This document shows, one piece after another, positions 11,806 to 23,160 of a DNA stretch of 41,537 nt (the first letter of the stretch is position 1; each line of letters opens with the position of its first letter). The stretch is from the NCBI GenBank assembly GCA_904063045.1, contig CAJFCJ010000049.1, positions 168,501 through 210,037 of the forward strand. The letters are read 5' to 3'. Under the pieces are notes generated by a model. That model was given only the letters and a program-made list of their open reading frames with translations. It had not been told where the DNA came from and ran no database searches. The translations under genes and the position numbers were made by a program. This DNA is from Dimorphilus gyrociliatus (taxonomy: Eukaryota; Annelida; Polychaeta; Dinophilidae).

Positions 11806-12009
11806 GTTAAATAAGTTACGTTAAGTAACGTTTGTAATAGCCGGCAGAGGGCCGATGTATCGTTTAAAAACATAACGTTGTAAAAATCCCACCAGGTGGC
11901 CCTTGGTGTACGTTCAGTAGCTGAATTGTCTTTACCGTCGCAATATATATCGTTAAGATATATGTTTCACGGTAACTATTAAAATAAAATCCTTTTCCTA
12001 CTTTATTCA
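11806..12009. repeat. GC-richer block, possible solo-LTR or old repeat
   Basis: This 200-bp block contrasts with its AT-rich surroundings. It contains the dyads GTTACGTTAAGTAAC and CCCACCAGGTGG. It can be read as starting TGTTA and ending TTCA like an LTR, but no convincing target duplication flanks it and no second copy is obvious, apart from a similar dyad near 15345. Confidence 0.25.
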
Positions 12010-12154
12010 AAAATTATGAAACTTGGAATTTTTTGATCAAATAAGTAATATTGACAATAATTATTCTCTTTTTATTGATTAGTAACTGTAATCTATTATA
12101 AAAGATATAATACTTTCTTTGGATAAAAAACATTATCTTTATATATATAAAGTA

Positions 12155-13659
12155 AACGACAGGTATGTTGGCACACCTCGAATTTTTTATAAAAATTACT
12201 ATTGTTTTACAATTTTTTTTTCTTATTTGGCCAAATGACATGATTATTGGCACATAATCTTTTGAGTTCAAATTTTCTTTATCTTTGTATGTGCCGACCC
12301 TCCCTTTCGATACATTTACTAATCCTATGGCCCATTCCATCATACAAATTTGGAAGCAACTCTGGATTCTTCTTTATGAGCTCATTGAAACACTTTTTAA
12401 TTTTTTCCCATAATTCATCCTCTGACTCAAACTGTGGCCCATCGTAGATCATTGTTTTTGTTAGGTGCCACATGTTTTCGATCAGGCTCAGGCCTGGGCT
12501 CCTTGCTGGCCAATCAATGGTCTTAATTTCATTTTTTTTAAAGGCCCTTTCTGTTGCTATGGCTGTATGACAGCCAGCATTATCTTGCTGGAAGATGTAC
12601 TTCCTGCCCATTTTTGCCTCAATCTCTTCTATAACAGGAAGAACATCTTCCACAATGAAGGAGCTATAAATTTCTGCATTTAATCTTTTCTTTATCCTCC
12701 ATACTTCAAATACACCATCAGATGTGATCAACCCCCAGACCAATACTCTGCCTCTTCCCATATTTTTCATCACCCTAAAGTCCTCTTGGCTATTGTTGGT
12801 TCAGGTCCTAAAGTCATCAGGTCCACTTAGCAAGAATCTAGCCTTGTCAGTGAAAATTACTCTAGACCAGTCTAGATTATCATTAATCATTTTGAGGCAA
12901 TATTCTTTTTGCCTGTTACAATCTTTAGAGGTGAGATCTGTTCTTTGCCTGATTCTTTGGTATATGAAATTTTGCCTTTTAAGCTCCCTCTGAATGGTTC
13001 TAATGCTTACATCTACTTCTAATTCTTTCAAAACCTTTGCTGCTGTCACCCTTTCCTTATTATCTTTCAGCTTCTTGATGATCCTTTTCATCCTGGCTAT
13101 CTCTCTGTCTGAAAGCTTCTTCAGACCGCCCCTATTGTCTTGCTCTGGCTCTTTATAGTTGATGATGTTTCTTACTGATGATGATGCCATTCCTAAAACC
13201 CTTGCCATGCCCCTTAATTTCCCTATTTCTGCATATTTTCTGACTACAAGCTCCCTAATATCTTTACTCCACACCATTATTAAAAAAAGTACTATAACTA
13301 TAATATACAGTAACTGAAAAAGTCTATAACTAAGAAACTTAACTTAAAAAAGCAAATAAGTTGAAAAAAAAGCTGTTTGAGACATCTATTTTAATGCCAA
13401 ACTGGATGTAAAGGAAGTGTGCCAATAATCGTGTCATTTGGCCAAATAAGGAAAAAACTTATGAAATTACTAGAAATATTTTGCTAATAATATTTACAAA
13501 ATATGACGATTTTGTCAAATTTTCTGTAATATTATGTAAATATAACTCTTTTTCTATATAAATTTAGACAAAAAAAATACTTTACTGCGAAAAATATTTA
13601 TAACCGTTAATTACAAATTGGCCTATCAGAATTCGGGGTGTGCCTATATACATGTCGTC
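12155..13659 (-). mobile_element. Tc1-family transposon with IR/DR ends (Tc1-B)
   Basis: The outer ends are inverted repeats (AAAGTARACGACA... followed by GGCACACC). A second inverted pair lies inside at about 12215-12260 and 13415-13460 (TTATTTGGCCAAATGACA, then ATTATTGGCACA). Both units contain a TTGGCACA-like core, so each end carries a direct repeat: the IR/DR layout known from Tc1-like elements. TA lies at 12153-12154 and 13660-13661, although similarity continues outward through an AT tract, so the exact boundary could be a few bases wider. Relics of the same family occur near 27.1, 38.1 and 39.1 kb. Confidence 0.88.
12279..13277 (-). pseudogene. Tc1-family transposase (DD34E), one premature stop
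   Basis: The frame starts at Met 13277 (MVWSKDIRELVVRKYAEIG), with a helix-turn-helix (GMARVLGMASSSVRNI) and a second DNA-binding helix set (VSIRTIQRELKRQ). The catalytic part has VIFTDKARF, QQDNAGCHTA and WPARSPGLSLIENMW, with 34 residues between the second Asp and the Glu. The family consensus SPDLNPIEN is changed to SPGLSLIEN. A single TGA at about 12801 interrupts the frame after DDFRT; the next residues continue in the same frame to 12279. About 333 codons in all, the normal length. It is the least damaged transposase in the window. Confidence 0.92.
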
Positions 13660-13666
13660 TACTTTA

Positions 13667-14300
13667 TATATGTATGTATGTATAAATTTATTTGAATTAT
13701 TTATGAGAAATTATCTGTTGTTTAAACTGAGAGACTGTTGTGTAATTTCAATTTGTACAAAAATTATTTATTGACAATTATTGATCATAGAAGTACCCAT
13801 CCTATACATATCAATTTTTAAAGGATAAAGATCCAATAGTTTTGTAAACACATTTGTTATCTTGAACAATAACTTCCATGAATTTTTTGACAGAAGATAT
13901 AAAATGGAAAAAAAGTTATATATTTTATATTAAGATCAGTAACCTATTCATTTAGTTGTTTTACCAACTTGTGAAATGAAATAGAAAAGTACTTTACTAT
14001 TTTATATTACCTTAAATATTTTTTGTAATTGTAATTGTTACAGGTCAGTTTTAGTATTTTGGAAAGGTTTTTCCAATCTTTCTTGTTGACGCTGTTCTAT
14101 TTTAGGGAAAATTTTGGATAACAAACTAAAACATTATTTTCCTAAATCTAGAGATGCCCTAAACTTTGTCTTCAATTTCAGCCAACTTGCAGGTTTTCTT
14201 CCATCTCTTGAAAACTTTACTAAATAATGCATAGTTGATTGGCAGTTTCTTTGGAAACTATCAACACATTTATACATTTAGACATAAAATTTTCATAAGC
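13667..14300. other. Non-coding AT-rich spacer
   Basis: I see no gene. A possible splice acceptor (TACATTTAG, about 14270-14281) precedes the gene-end copy that starts at 14301. Confidence 0.4.
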
Positions 14301-14573
14301 AGAAGTGAACTCGACCAATTGAATATGTCTGTAAAAGGAAGTTTTTTGTTTTAAAGAAAACGTCTACCATTTTGCCTTTTTATCCTACCAGTTTCTAAAT
14401 TGTTTTGTTCATTATTTCCTGTGGTAGCCTTTGGCTTTTTTAAAAGCAATCAGCCTTTTATTTATGGAATGCTAAAAATACTGAATTTTAAAAACATATT
14501 TCAATAATTTTTATTCTTTAACAGAAAATATCCTTTAGACTGAGACTTTTATTACAAGCTAAACAGTTGACTG
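14301..14573 (+). repeat. Direct repeat, copy 1 (gene end plus 3' flank)
   Basis: This block closely matches 18267-18548, including AAACAGTTGACTG at its right end. It begins with a short open stretch (SRSELDQLNM, preceded by a possible acceptor) and continues into non-coding sequence. The other copy follows methyltransferase exons, so this may be the last exon and 3' flank of a lost paralogue. A 10-bp tandem duplication (ATTGAATATG) exists in copy 2 only. Confidence 0.75.
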
Positions 14574-17500
14574 TTTAACTGATCAATCAAGATTCTGACG
14601 AAAACTTTTGAACACTTGCATCATTGTGTAGTCTTCGATAATTTCAAACTTTTCAAAGATTGGTTACTGAAATAGTAATGTTTTAAATTAAGATAAAACT
14701 ATTTTTTATTCATCTACTAAACAGAGCAAAAGATACCGTAGAGGTCATATATTCAAATCGGATGGCCTTTTTTTTCTTGGAAAATAGTACACATGGCCAA
14801 TAAACCTTAGGCGTGTACGACAAAGTGTTCTCAAAAGACAGTCATTAGAATGCACTCGTAAAAGTCTCTTTTTTATCAAAAAAATTCATATGGAACTGTT
14901 CAAAACGCCAATTTTTCAATGCATAGAAAAAAATTAGACCTACATTTCTTATAACTTCGTGCAAAATGAATATAATGGTGTTGTGTGTATGTGATACACT
15001 GGCCGAATTTATAGACATATTCATAGTAAGAAGCTTTAGGTTTTGGGGTAGAAATGTGTCTGGACGTGATATTTTTTGAAGTGAAGTCCGCATAATAGGC
15101 ATCCACTTACGTTAGTACTCGATAGTTATACACATGTAGTTTATAACAAGTACTCAATGAATATGATAGGAAGGTATAATATTAATAGACTAGTTCAACT
15201 ACTCAACCTATCCAGACCTAGACATACGAGGTAAAGGTAATTTTCCCTCGCCCGGGTGATGGTTATGATATTAATACTTACGCAGTGGACTCATTACAAG
15301 CAACCGCGAACCAACCTGTAGTATACATCAACTGACCACACCTGGTGGTCGACTCGATCTACTTATCAACCAATGCAGTCTCGATCACGGATCTTTAATT
15401 TCTTTATCTTTATTTTTATACGAGATAACAACACAGCTTGAGCTATCGAAGGTCATATGAACCAAAACCGAATAAGTTTTATGAATCATAATTTGGGCGA
15501 AACATGGTAGTATCACTAATTCATTTCATAAAACTGCAAATAGGAGACGACGAATATGATCCATTAACAATTGCTAAGAAACGTCAACAATTCAACATGA
15601 AATGTTGTACTGAACTATTCAAATAGGACAATACAGTCAATTATTATAACGTCTTGACTTTGGCATATTGCCAATGTTTACAGTATATTTAGAATTACGT
15701 TACTTTTCGTTTGGCCCACGTTTTTATATCCAAACCTATCCTTAAACCATTCTTTTTTAAATTTTACTCTATGCTGAGGCGAAACTGAAGGTAAGGGACA
15801 GGAAAAAGGGATAACACTCTTCACTGTTGGGTTAGGGATACGAAAAACTGCGAAATAGGATATGTAGTATTCAGCAATTTGAATATAGATATATATATAA
15901 TTTTGATAAATATATCAAATTAGATCAAATATATTTTCTATTCGCTATTGAGGAAGAAAAAAAATGTAATAACCTTAGATACCAGATGAGAATAGAAGTG
16001 CTCCTTACTTAGAAAAATAGACTTGAGTTAAAAATTACTGTGAACAAATGGTTTAGCATTAGGTGTATATGACATTCAGTTCTCTTTTATGGACATGTGA
16101 AGGAGAGCAAGAAAATTCTTTGTATAAATCTTTTGAATCGTCTGGAAGACTTTGACAATTCTAAGGCAGATGTCTCCTAACTCAAACAGGTTAGATATTG
16201 ATACTTGTGTCCAAAAATTGGTTTTAAGTAGACGTGAGAAAGTGAAATGTTTGAAACTGTGTCTGGGTTAAAGCATATTCACTACAAGGTTAAATTGTAA
16301 TTATTTTTCATTTTGTACGTTTATCTATTCGACTGATGATAAAATGATTTATGATAATATAAATATTCATATAGGGGTCATGACCAGAGTAAAGTTTAGG
16401 GTAACTTTATGGGCCTTTCTATGAAAAGGAAACGTTCAATTTCAATTGTTATCGTCAATGCTAAAGCAAAACTATAGGATTAGAACAAAAACTGGAAAAA
16501 ATAGCTATATCGATTGTTTGATTAGGGTTAGGATAGGGTTAGGATTAAAATGAATAATATAGAACATTTTGTCCAATACAACGATAGGTTTTTCTTCTAA
16601 CTTAAGGACTTTTTTTTGACTATTCCAATTAAAAAAGTCTGTAAATATATTGATTTAAATTTAATAAAAATCAAGTATAGTACTGTAAATGCACTAATAT
16701 AACTGTTTCCATAAGGTAGACAATTGTCACATGTCGAACAATGTTATTGTAACGACATATTCAAAATATTTTTAGGCTGAAAGTCTATGTTTCGAAGAAA
16801 AATAAACGTGTAAAGAATTTATCAATTGTCCTATTTAGAAATTGAATAGAAAATACTTTAGTCTTAGTCTATGACGGGAACAGTGTCTTATAGTAGTATC
16901 TATAATGCTTCTGCAATCACTTTCTTTAATGTTAATTATTACATTAAGACTGTTTTGTATATAGCAAATATATACAGTACATAAAAAAAATTTGTTGACT
17001 ATTTTAAAAGAATTTAATATCTTAAGGTACGACATCAAAAAGAAAATAACCCTTTATATTTAAATTCTTCAGATTGACCCTGCTTATAGTTAAGCAATAT
17101 TGAACTAGTATTGAGTACTTTGTTCTTGCAAGCCTACTTCACTATGGTCCTATTTTTCTGCAACTCATTAAAAATACTTACAACTCAAATATACTAGTCG
17201 TAATGAATATCAGGTAAATTTTAGCCTCGTTTCACTGATATTTCATATGGACGATAATCTACTCAATTCAGCTCCTTAGAAACGCATTCTTAGGAATAAC
17301 TAATGTACAATTCTATCGTTAAAATTATGTTTATGTGTGTAGTACATATTTTGAATTCTTACAACCAAATCTATTAAATTTAGTACTAATTTCAAAACTA
17401 CATATTTAGTATTCTATCTGCTCTTATAAATTGTGATTTAGTCCTAAGTTAGAAACAGAATAGGCTATTTAGGCGACAAACTTAAATATAAATAACACAT

Positions 17501-17590
17501 CTTTTACATTTGCAAATATTTATACTTTGAAAGAAACAACATCTTCATTAATTGAATAAGATAAAAAAATTTTCTAGTTTTGAAGTTTTG
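14574..17590. other. Gene-poor region with scattered repeat fragments
   Basis: No exon is supported. At about 15110-15400 there is a GC-richer block with two short dyads (GAGG..AAA / TTT..CCTC near 15229-15252, and GACCACACCTGGTGGTC near 15335-15352). At 16500-16545 there is a TTAGGG-like run, followed by ACATTTTGTCC near 16565, which resembles the end of the short inverted-repeat elements. Two overlapping minus-strand open frames at 14845-15106 have no signature. Confidence 0.45.
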
Positions 17591-17594
17591 ACAG

Positions 17595-17940
17595 ACTTCC
17601 AGCTGAAGACAATTCGGTATCATTAGTTATCTGTGGAACGGCTGCTCATTCGTTTAATCCTATTGATACATTTTATAAAGAAGCGAAAAGGGTTCTTGTT
17701 CCAGGTGGTTGTATTGCAATTTTTGGTTATTCAAACTCTTTTGTTTCTGGATTACCGAAATCTTTAAACAATACGTTGAACGTTTTTTTTCAAACTGTAA
17801 GATATTTGTTAACATAATCAAAATAAAATAAAAAAACATAGTTATTAAATCATTTTTAGATTTTTAAAGAAATTACAAGTGAAATTCCAAAAGGAATGGA
17901 AACTTTGTTGAATGAATATGAAGATTTTTATGTTATGTAA
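17595..17940 (+). pseudogene. Class I SAM-dependent methyltransferase, C-terminal exons only
   Basis: Exon 17595-17796 (acceptor TTTTGACAG, donor GTAAGA) reads LPAEDNSVSLVICGTAAHSF and then YKEAKRVLVPGGCIAIFGYS, the post-I and motif III region of methyltransferase type 11 proteins. A 63-bp intron (17797-17859) leads to exon 17860-17940, reading IFKEITSEIPKGMETLL and ending in a stop. The exons carrying the S-adenosylmethionine-binding glycine motif are not found upstream. The exons read cleanly, so the gene could be truncated, or its 5' exons could be too diverged to see. A further last exon at 18238-18300 (FGLLSRNEMDNLNM) is possible but needs a weak donor. Confidence 0.6.
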
Positions 17941-18266
17941 TTTATGCTTGAGCCTTCCAAACATTTATTTTTAAGCATAATTTAGGAAATCCTAATTTTT
18001 GAATTCTTTTTGAACAATTTTTAACCTAATTGATATATAAGTTTTATTGTGTACAAAATTCTTAAATGTCCATAATTACACGATCCCTTAAAGTTATTAT
18101 TGACATATTTTAAAATGATTTAATAGTCTCTATCTTCATTTCATGAGAAGTGTACCCTTTATAAAGTATTGTCTTTACCTTATTTTTTACACAACACGAT
18201 TATAATAACATTGGTCTGTTTAAAAAATATTTTTAGCGTAACGTTAAAAAATTTGGATTACTTTCT

Positions 18267-18548
18267 AGAAATGAAATGGATAATTTGAATATGATTGAAT
18301 ATGTCTGTAAAAGGAAGTTTTTTGCTTTAAAAAAAACGTCTACCAATTTGCCTTTTTATCCTACCAGTTTCTAAATTGTTTTGTTCATTATTTCCTGTGG
18401 TAGCCTTTGGCTTTTTTAAAAAAATCAGCCTTTTATTTATGGAATGCTAAAAATACTGAATTTTAAAAACATATTTCAATAATTTTTATTCTTTGACATA
18501 AAATATCCTTTAGACTGACACTTTTATTACAAGCCAAACAGTTGACTG
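18267..18548 (+). repeat. Direct repeat, copy 2 (gene end plus 3' flank)
   Basis: This is the second copy of the block at 14301-14573, with only scattered differences and a local 10-bp duplication. It lies just downstream of the methyltransferase exons, supporting the reading of both copies as the 3' ends of related genes. The two copies are in the same orientation, about 3.9 kb apart. Confidence 0.75.
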
Positions 18549-19114
18549 ATCTGTTAGAGACACACATTATATTAATTATTTATATATAATTATTTATATT
18601 TGATAAGAAAAGACAAGATCGATCGCTTTCAATCTTTCAAATTCCTAATTGAGCAACTGTACATTTCACATTAAACGTATATAAAATAGTCCATATTAAA
18701 TATTAATAGTTCATTCTATATTTTTTTCAAGAAATACAAAGACAATTAATTTTTTTAAACAACTATTCAAGTTTAATAACAAAATGTAACTTTTGTTATT
18801 TTGATTGAGTATATATTAATGATATATACTTAAAAATGATTACTCAATCATTTTTTAGTTGATATCTATCTTCTCTGTAACATTTTTCTTACAAATTTTC
18901 CAAATGAAAAAATATCTTTCTTGCCAATCATATCGTCTAGAAGCGTGAGTTTTCGTGGAATTATAAAATGTTCAAAAGAATCTGGTTTCAATTAATGTAA
19001 TTTTTAATCTAAGGTAAATAAAATAAGTTCAATAATAGGCAATTTTAACCAAAAGTAGTATATTCATTTCATTGAATTCGCTTTTCTTGATTGTTGGACT
19101 TGTCCTACTAAAAT

Positions 19115-19551
19115 TGTTACATCTTATGCAACTCTCCAACCTGAGAAATTCAACTATTATTTAGAAGAGGAAAACAATAAAAACATGACCATATTTAGAA
19201 CTTTTCTTTGTCTTCAAATGTTACTTTTGTTTTAATGAACATTGAAATTTGTGAACTATCAACCCTTAAAAGAGTATATAAACCCTACGAGTTGATAGTT
19301 TAGTTTTCTAACCGTCAGCTAGCTGCTTAAACTAGCTTGTTAAGAACTAGAAACTCATTTTATTCAATACATATTCTTTGGATGAAATACTGGTGTTTTG
19401 TTGATTCATTTCTACTGAAATTACATTTGTTAAACTACTTGTGGATGAACTTTAAAGGTTCTATGTGGACCAGTACTTTGGCAAGTTGGTAAATGATTGG
19501 AAAGGACGACTACAATTGTGACGAACCAGTAATTCCTACAATTACAATACA
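19115..19551 (+). mobile_element. Solo LTR, family R1 (copy a)
   Basis: This block begins TGTTACATCTTAT and ends CCTACAATTACAATACA. It aligns along its length with 38518-38976, and its last 100 bp align with 37909-38007. It has a TATA-like box (AGTATATAAA near 19271) followed by a GTCAGCTAGCTGC-type segment, as in an LTR U3/R. No internal retrotransposon coding sequence adjoins it. I could not find a clean target duplication. Confidence 0.6.
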
Positions 19552-19573
19552 ACAAAGTACAAACAATCATTTT

Positions 19574-21764
19574 TTATTTATTTTTTATTTTACCACAATG
19601 AATTTCATCATCTCCATATAAACAATGATTTAAACAATCACAAACAAGATAAACTGGTATACAATAACCTTCAGAATAGCATTTATATTCTGATATTGAA
19701 CACATTTTATCATGGCAAGAATACAAATTTGAAAATCGATGTTGAATTTTAGTAAGAAAATTTTTCATAGAATCATATTCAATTTCACTACTAGTATTGT
19801 TTCTATTTTTAAAATATTCATGATATTTGTATATATCACAAGAACCTTCATCACTCTGATCATAACAATCTACAACATAATTGCAATGATTGTCATTTAT
19901 AGTACAAAAATCATCACATTCCCTTTGCATTTTTTCATTACAGTCTTAAAATATTTAGTTTTAAACTTGTAAATTATAACAATTTTATTTTCCTCCATTC
20001 TATGCTTATATCTCTCATCAGTTGCATCTACATGATAGCACAATTCATCACTGTAAGCTATACAATTTCTTTCATTATCACAAACATTTTCTGCACTAAT
20101 GCGGTATTTATTGTGACATTGTCAACTGTAAAAATTTTTACAACTCATTTTTGTGTATTTATTCAAACAAATGCAAATTATTTGAAAATTTAAAAACCTT
20201 GAGTTTTTACATTGTTTGAAGGCTCTAAATAAAAATAACTGATTATTTTTTGTTTTTATTTTAAAAATTCAAACTTACAGCAAATTCTCTCATCAGAATG
20301 ATCCTTACAATCAGGAAAAAAGTCATATAATAATAAATAACTAATCATTTCCTTTGAATCTAAACATTGAAACGATTTTACTGTAGTATTTAGACAATTT
20401 GTTTCATCTTCCCCAGATTGGCAATCAAAAATTCCATCATAAATATAAATGGAATTAATACAATATCCATCTTGCTTACATTCAAAATCTCTGTTTAAAC
20501 AATTCACAATTTTTTTAGGAAGATTTAAAGAATATTTTTGTATTGATAAAAATTCACTTTCTGAAAATATTTAAAAAAAATTGAATTTTCATGATTTTAA
20601 ATATTTCAATATCAAAAAATTATTGACTCAAAAATTTCTGGCATACAAATACTCTACTATTTTTATTACATGAAACAGTTTTAGCATGTGTCGAGCTGAA
20701 AGTAAATTTTTTCTGTATATTTCTTCTCTCATTTTGAAAAAGAATTATACAAATCTCTTGTCATTTCAATTGTAAAACAATCATCCACAATTTTTTTGGC
20801 AATATTTGAAAGTATTGATTTTTCATATTGAAAATAACATGACTACTATACTTTACAGCTTTTATAAGAATATTTTTTCTATTCTCTGCAAATGGTATGA
20901 ATTCACTAGTTAAATTACTCAATGTAACAGATATATTTCTATTCTTATAGATTCTCTTTGTAAATTCTTTAATTAAAAAAAAAGGAAAGCAAGTTTATTT
21001 CATTAATGTTAGATTATTATGTTCTTGACATTCTGGTTTTGAAATGAGATATAAACCACTATTACTCTTAGTTTTGTTTGGAAAGTTTTAGATAACAATT
21101 AGAAAATATGTTCATTCTCGTTTGGTGAACAACCTTTTACAATTATAGAAAGTTCCTGAAATAAAAATCAAGATATTAAATGATTAAAATTTTTAATGAG
21201 AGATTAACTATTCTTGAGCGGAAAGTATGTGAATATCCGACAGCTGTCTTTCCTGGTCGACTTTGACAATAGAAAAAATTTGCATAAGCAAAACTTATTG
21301 TTTTGCTAAAGATTACTCCTCTAAAACCAAATCTTGATGAGTATATAAGCAATGCATATTGATTAAATGTTAATTTTTAATTCTGGGATAACATGTTGTC
21401 TTTTTCAAATAGTTTTATTTCTGTTTTTAGAAAACGTAATAGTTTATTAATAATAACAACACTATTTTTTTCTATAAATGTGACCTTCAACTTCAAAGTA
21501 TGAACAGTGCACAAGTTTGGTTAGATTTTTTATTGTTGATGATGGTAAATAATCTATTTGGATATCATTATTGCAATTTACTTTCAAAATATTTACTTTT
21601 TCTTCAAGTTTTAACTGAAAATCAATAATTAATGAATGTTTTCTGCAGAGCAGTACTCTTTCATTTGCAAGAGAAGATGTTTGAAAGAACAAATCATTTT
21701 CCTTGACAATTAAAGAATACATTACATTTGATAATTTCATTGCTAAAATAACTACAAAAAGCAA
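19574..21764 (-). pseudogene. LDL-receptor class A repeat protein, degraded
   Basis: A likely first exon starts at Met 21764 with a signal peptide (LFVVILAMKLSNVMYS). Downstream pieces include KYSSHVIF and DDCFTIEMTRDLYNSF (about 20970-20735, frameshifted). The exon 20568-20267 holds an LDL-A repeat (CINSIYIYDGIFDC, GEDETNC) and a second (FFPDCKDHSDERIC). Near 20120-20020 is a third (VCDNERNC, YSDELC) preceded by an in-frame TGA. At 19930-19574 two more follow (VVDCYDQSDEGSC and VCDCLNHCLYGDDEIHC). LDL-A repeats bind calcium through the acidic SDE/GEDE residues. Stops and frameshifts prevent a full model. A relaxin-type receptor would have one such repeat before its LRRs; no LRR or 7TM follows here. 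Confidence 0.6.
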
Positions 21765-21949
21765 AATAATAAACTGATAGAAATAAAGTTTGTTTTTTTC
21801 TCTTACAAGTTGAATTTCTTTTAAAACATTTCAAATTTATTTCAATATTTGAAAAATATGTTGTTGATATGCTATTTTTGAAAAAAAGAGTTTAAATTTG
21901 AAAAAAGACACTTTTTTATTTTTTATAATAATAATTATAAATTTGAATA

Positions 21950-22394
21950 TTCTTTAGATAAATTTCCACAAAATTCGGATACGACAGAAAACGTCCCCAA
22001 ATTCATGGTTTAACCATAACCCTAACCTAGCCCTTGTCTCTCTCTAACCTTTTTGATTACCCCTAACCCTTAGATGGAACCCCCCTACTACAAATCAAAA
22101 GCTACTTTACTCCTGCTAACCATTTTTCAATCCGAAATCTTGCTTTCAAAAAACTCACTTGGGGACGTTTTCTGTCGGCCCCCAAAATTCTTCTTTAAGC
22201 TCATCAAATTTTACAACTAGATGACTGTCATAAAACAATTTTTTATGGAATTTACCATCAAACAAACCGGATATGGAATATTTATTAAAAATATCAGTTT
22301 CATTGATTATTTGAAAAGTTAAACTATTAAATCTATTTGTTGAGTATGTGTCTCTGTAAAATAGTATAAGAGTAGTAAAAATGTTAAAATACAT
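21950..22394 (-). pseudogene. First exon of an unknown secreted protein, broken by M2
   Basis: Met 22394 starts a hydrophobic leader (MYFNIFTTLILF). A polar stretch runs to LVVKFDELKEEF, where the reading enters M2. Removing M2 and one copy of its 8-bp duplication continues the frame with CGNLSKEYSNL and then a stop. No family is recognised. It could be an upstream paralogue of the LDL-A gene next to it, which has a similar leader, but sequence similarity is too weak to assert this. Confidence 0.4.
21977..22182. mobile_element. Short inverted-repeat element M2 with 8-bp target duplication
   Basis: The inverted repeats contain CGACAGAAAACGTCCCCAA (21982-22000) and its complement (22159-22177). 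The direct repeat CAAAATTC flanks the element at 21969-21976 and 22183-22190. An 8-bp duplication points to a hAT-like or similar transposase acting in trans, not Tc1/mariner. The interior is full of CCCTAACC strings. It lies in the coding frame of the minus-strand exon that starts at 22394. Confidence 0.8.
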
Positions 22395-23160
22395 ATGTTT
22401 TGCTTAAGTGATTAATTAGTTTATACTTTCTATTTGTATTTTATAGTGATTTTGTTGGTTTGTTTTGCATTTTGAAGTAGTGTTTTATTACTTTTGCAAT
22501 GTTTCATATTAAGTTTTTAATGGATAAAGAGAGGTGTGGAGATAGCAAAAGAATAGATATTTCATTTACTAAATTATCATCTTACAAATTCATTAGCTGC
22601 ATTAGCCTTTTACTAATCATGCCTGACACTATGTTCATTTTTTTTAAACGCCTGTACTTAATGGAATTAAAGCATTGGATCATCTGGGTATTTTTGTTAT
22701 CAACAAATGTTATCACACCTATATCTTCTATTTTAATCAATACCAACAAAATATCTCTCTGATTTAAGTCTTATTAATCGATGCAATTTTTCAAAGAATT
22801 AAAGAGTGCATGAGTTGTTGGGTTTACAAAGATTATTTTAGATAGATATGTCTTGCCTGTTATAACAAGCGATAATTAAATTAAAAATTAAATTAATAAA
22901 TTTCATATATGCTTGCTTTAGAATTACATATAAAGTAAACAATGAAATGTGATTAGGTATTGCGTAATTTCATATGCTGTGAAACCTAAGTTTTTTTTCT
23001 GGTATTGACAAATGATATGTGCTTACAATAAATAATATATTTTATTGCAATCTCTATATAATAAATCAATTTGAATTTATATGAGTCAATGTTCTTCTAC
23101 ACAAAAATAAAAACCACATTCATAAGTTGTATAAAAATCTGGAAAATGTTGAAAATTCAT
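22395..23160. other. Spacer without a supported gene
   Basis: An open frame at 22499-22762 has no signature and no splice context. The rest is AT-rich sequence without paired repeats. Confidence 0.4.

Noticed and set aside
22499-22762. Open frame with two hydrophobic stretches
   Set aside because: No family signature, no neighbouring exon and no conserved pattern.
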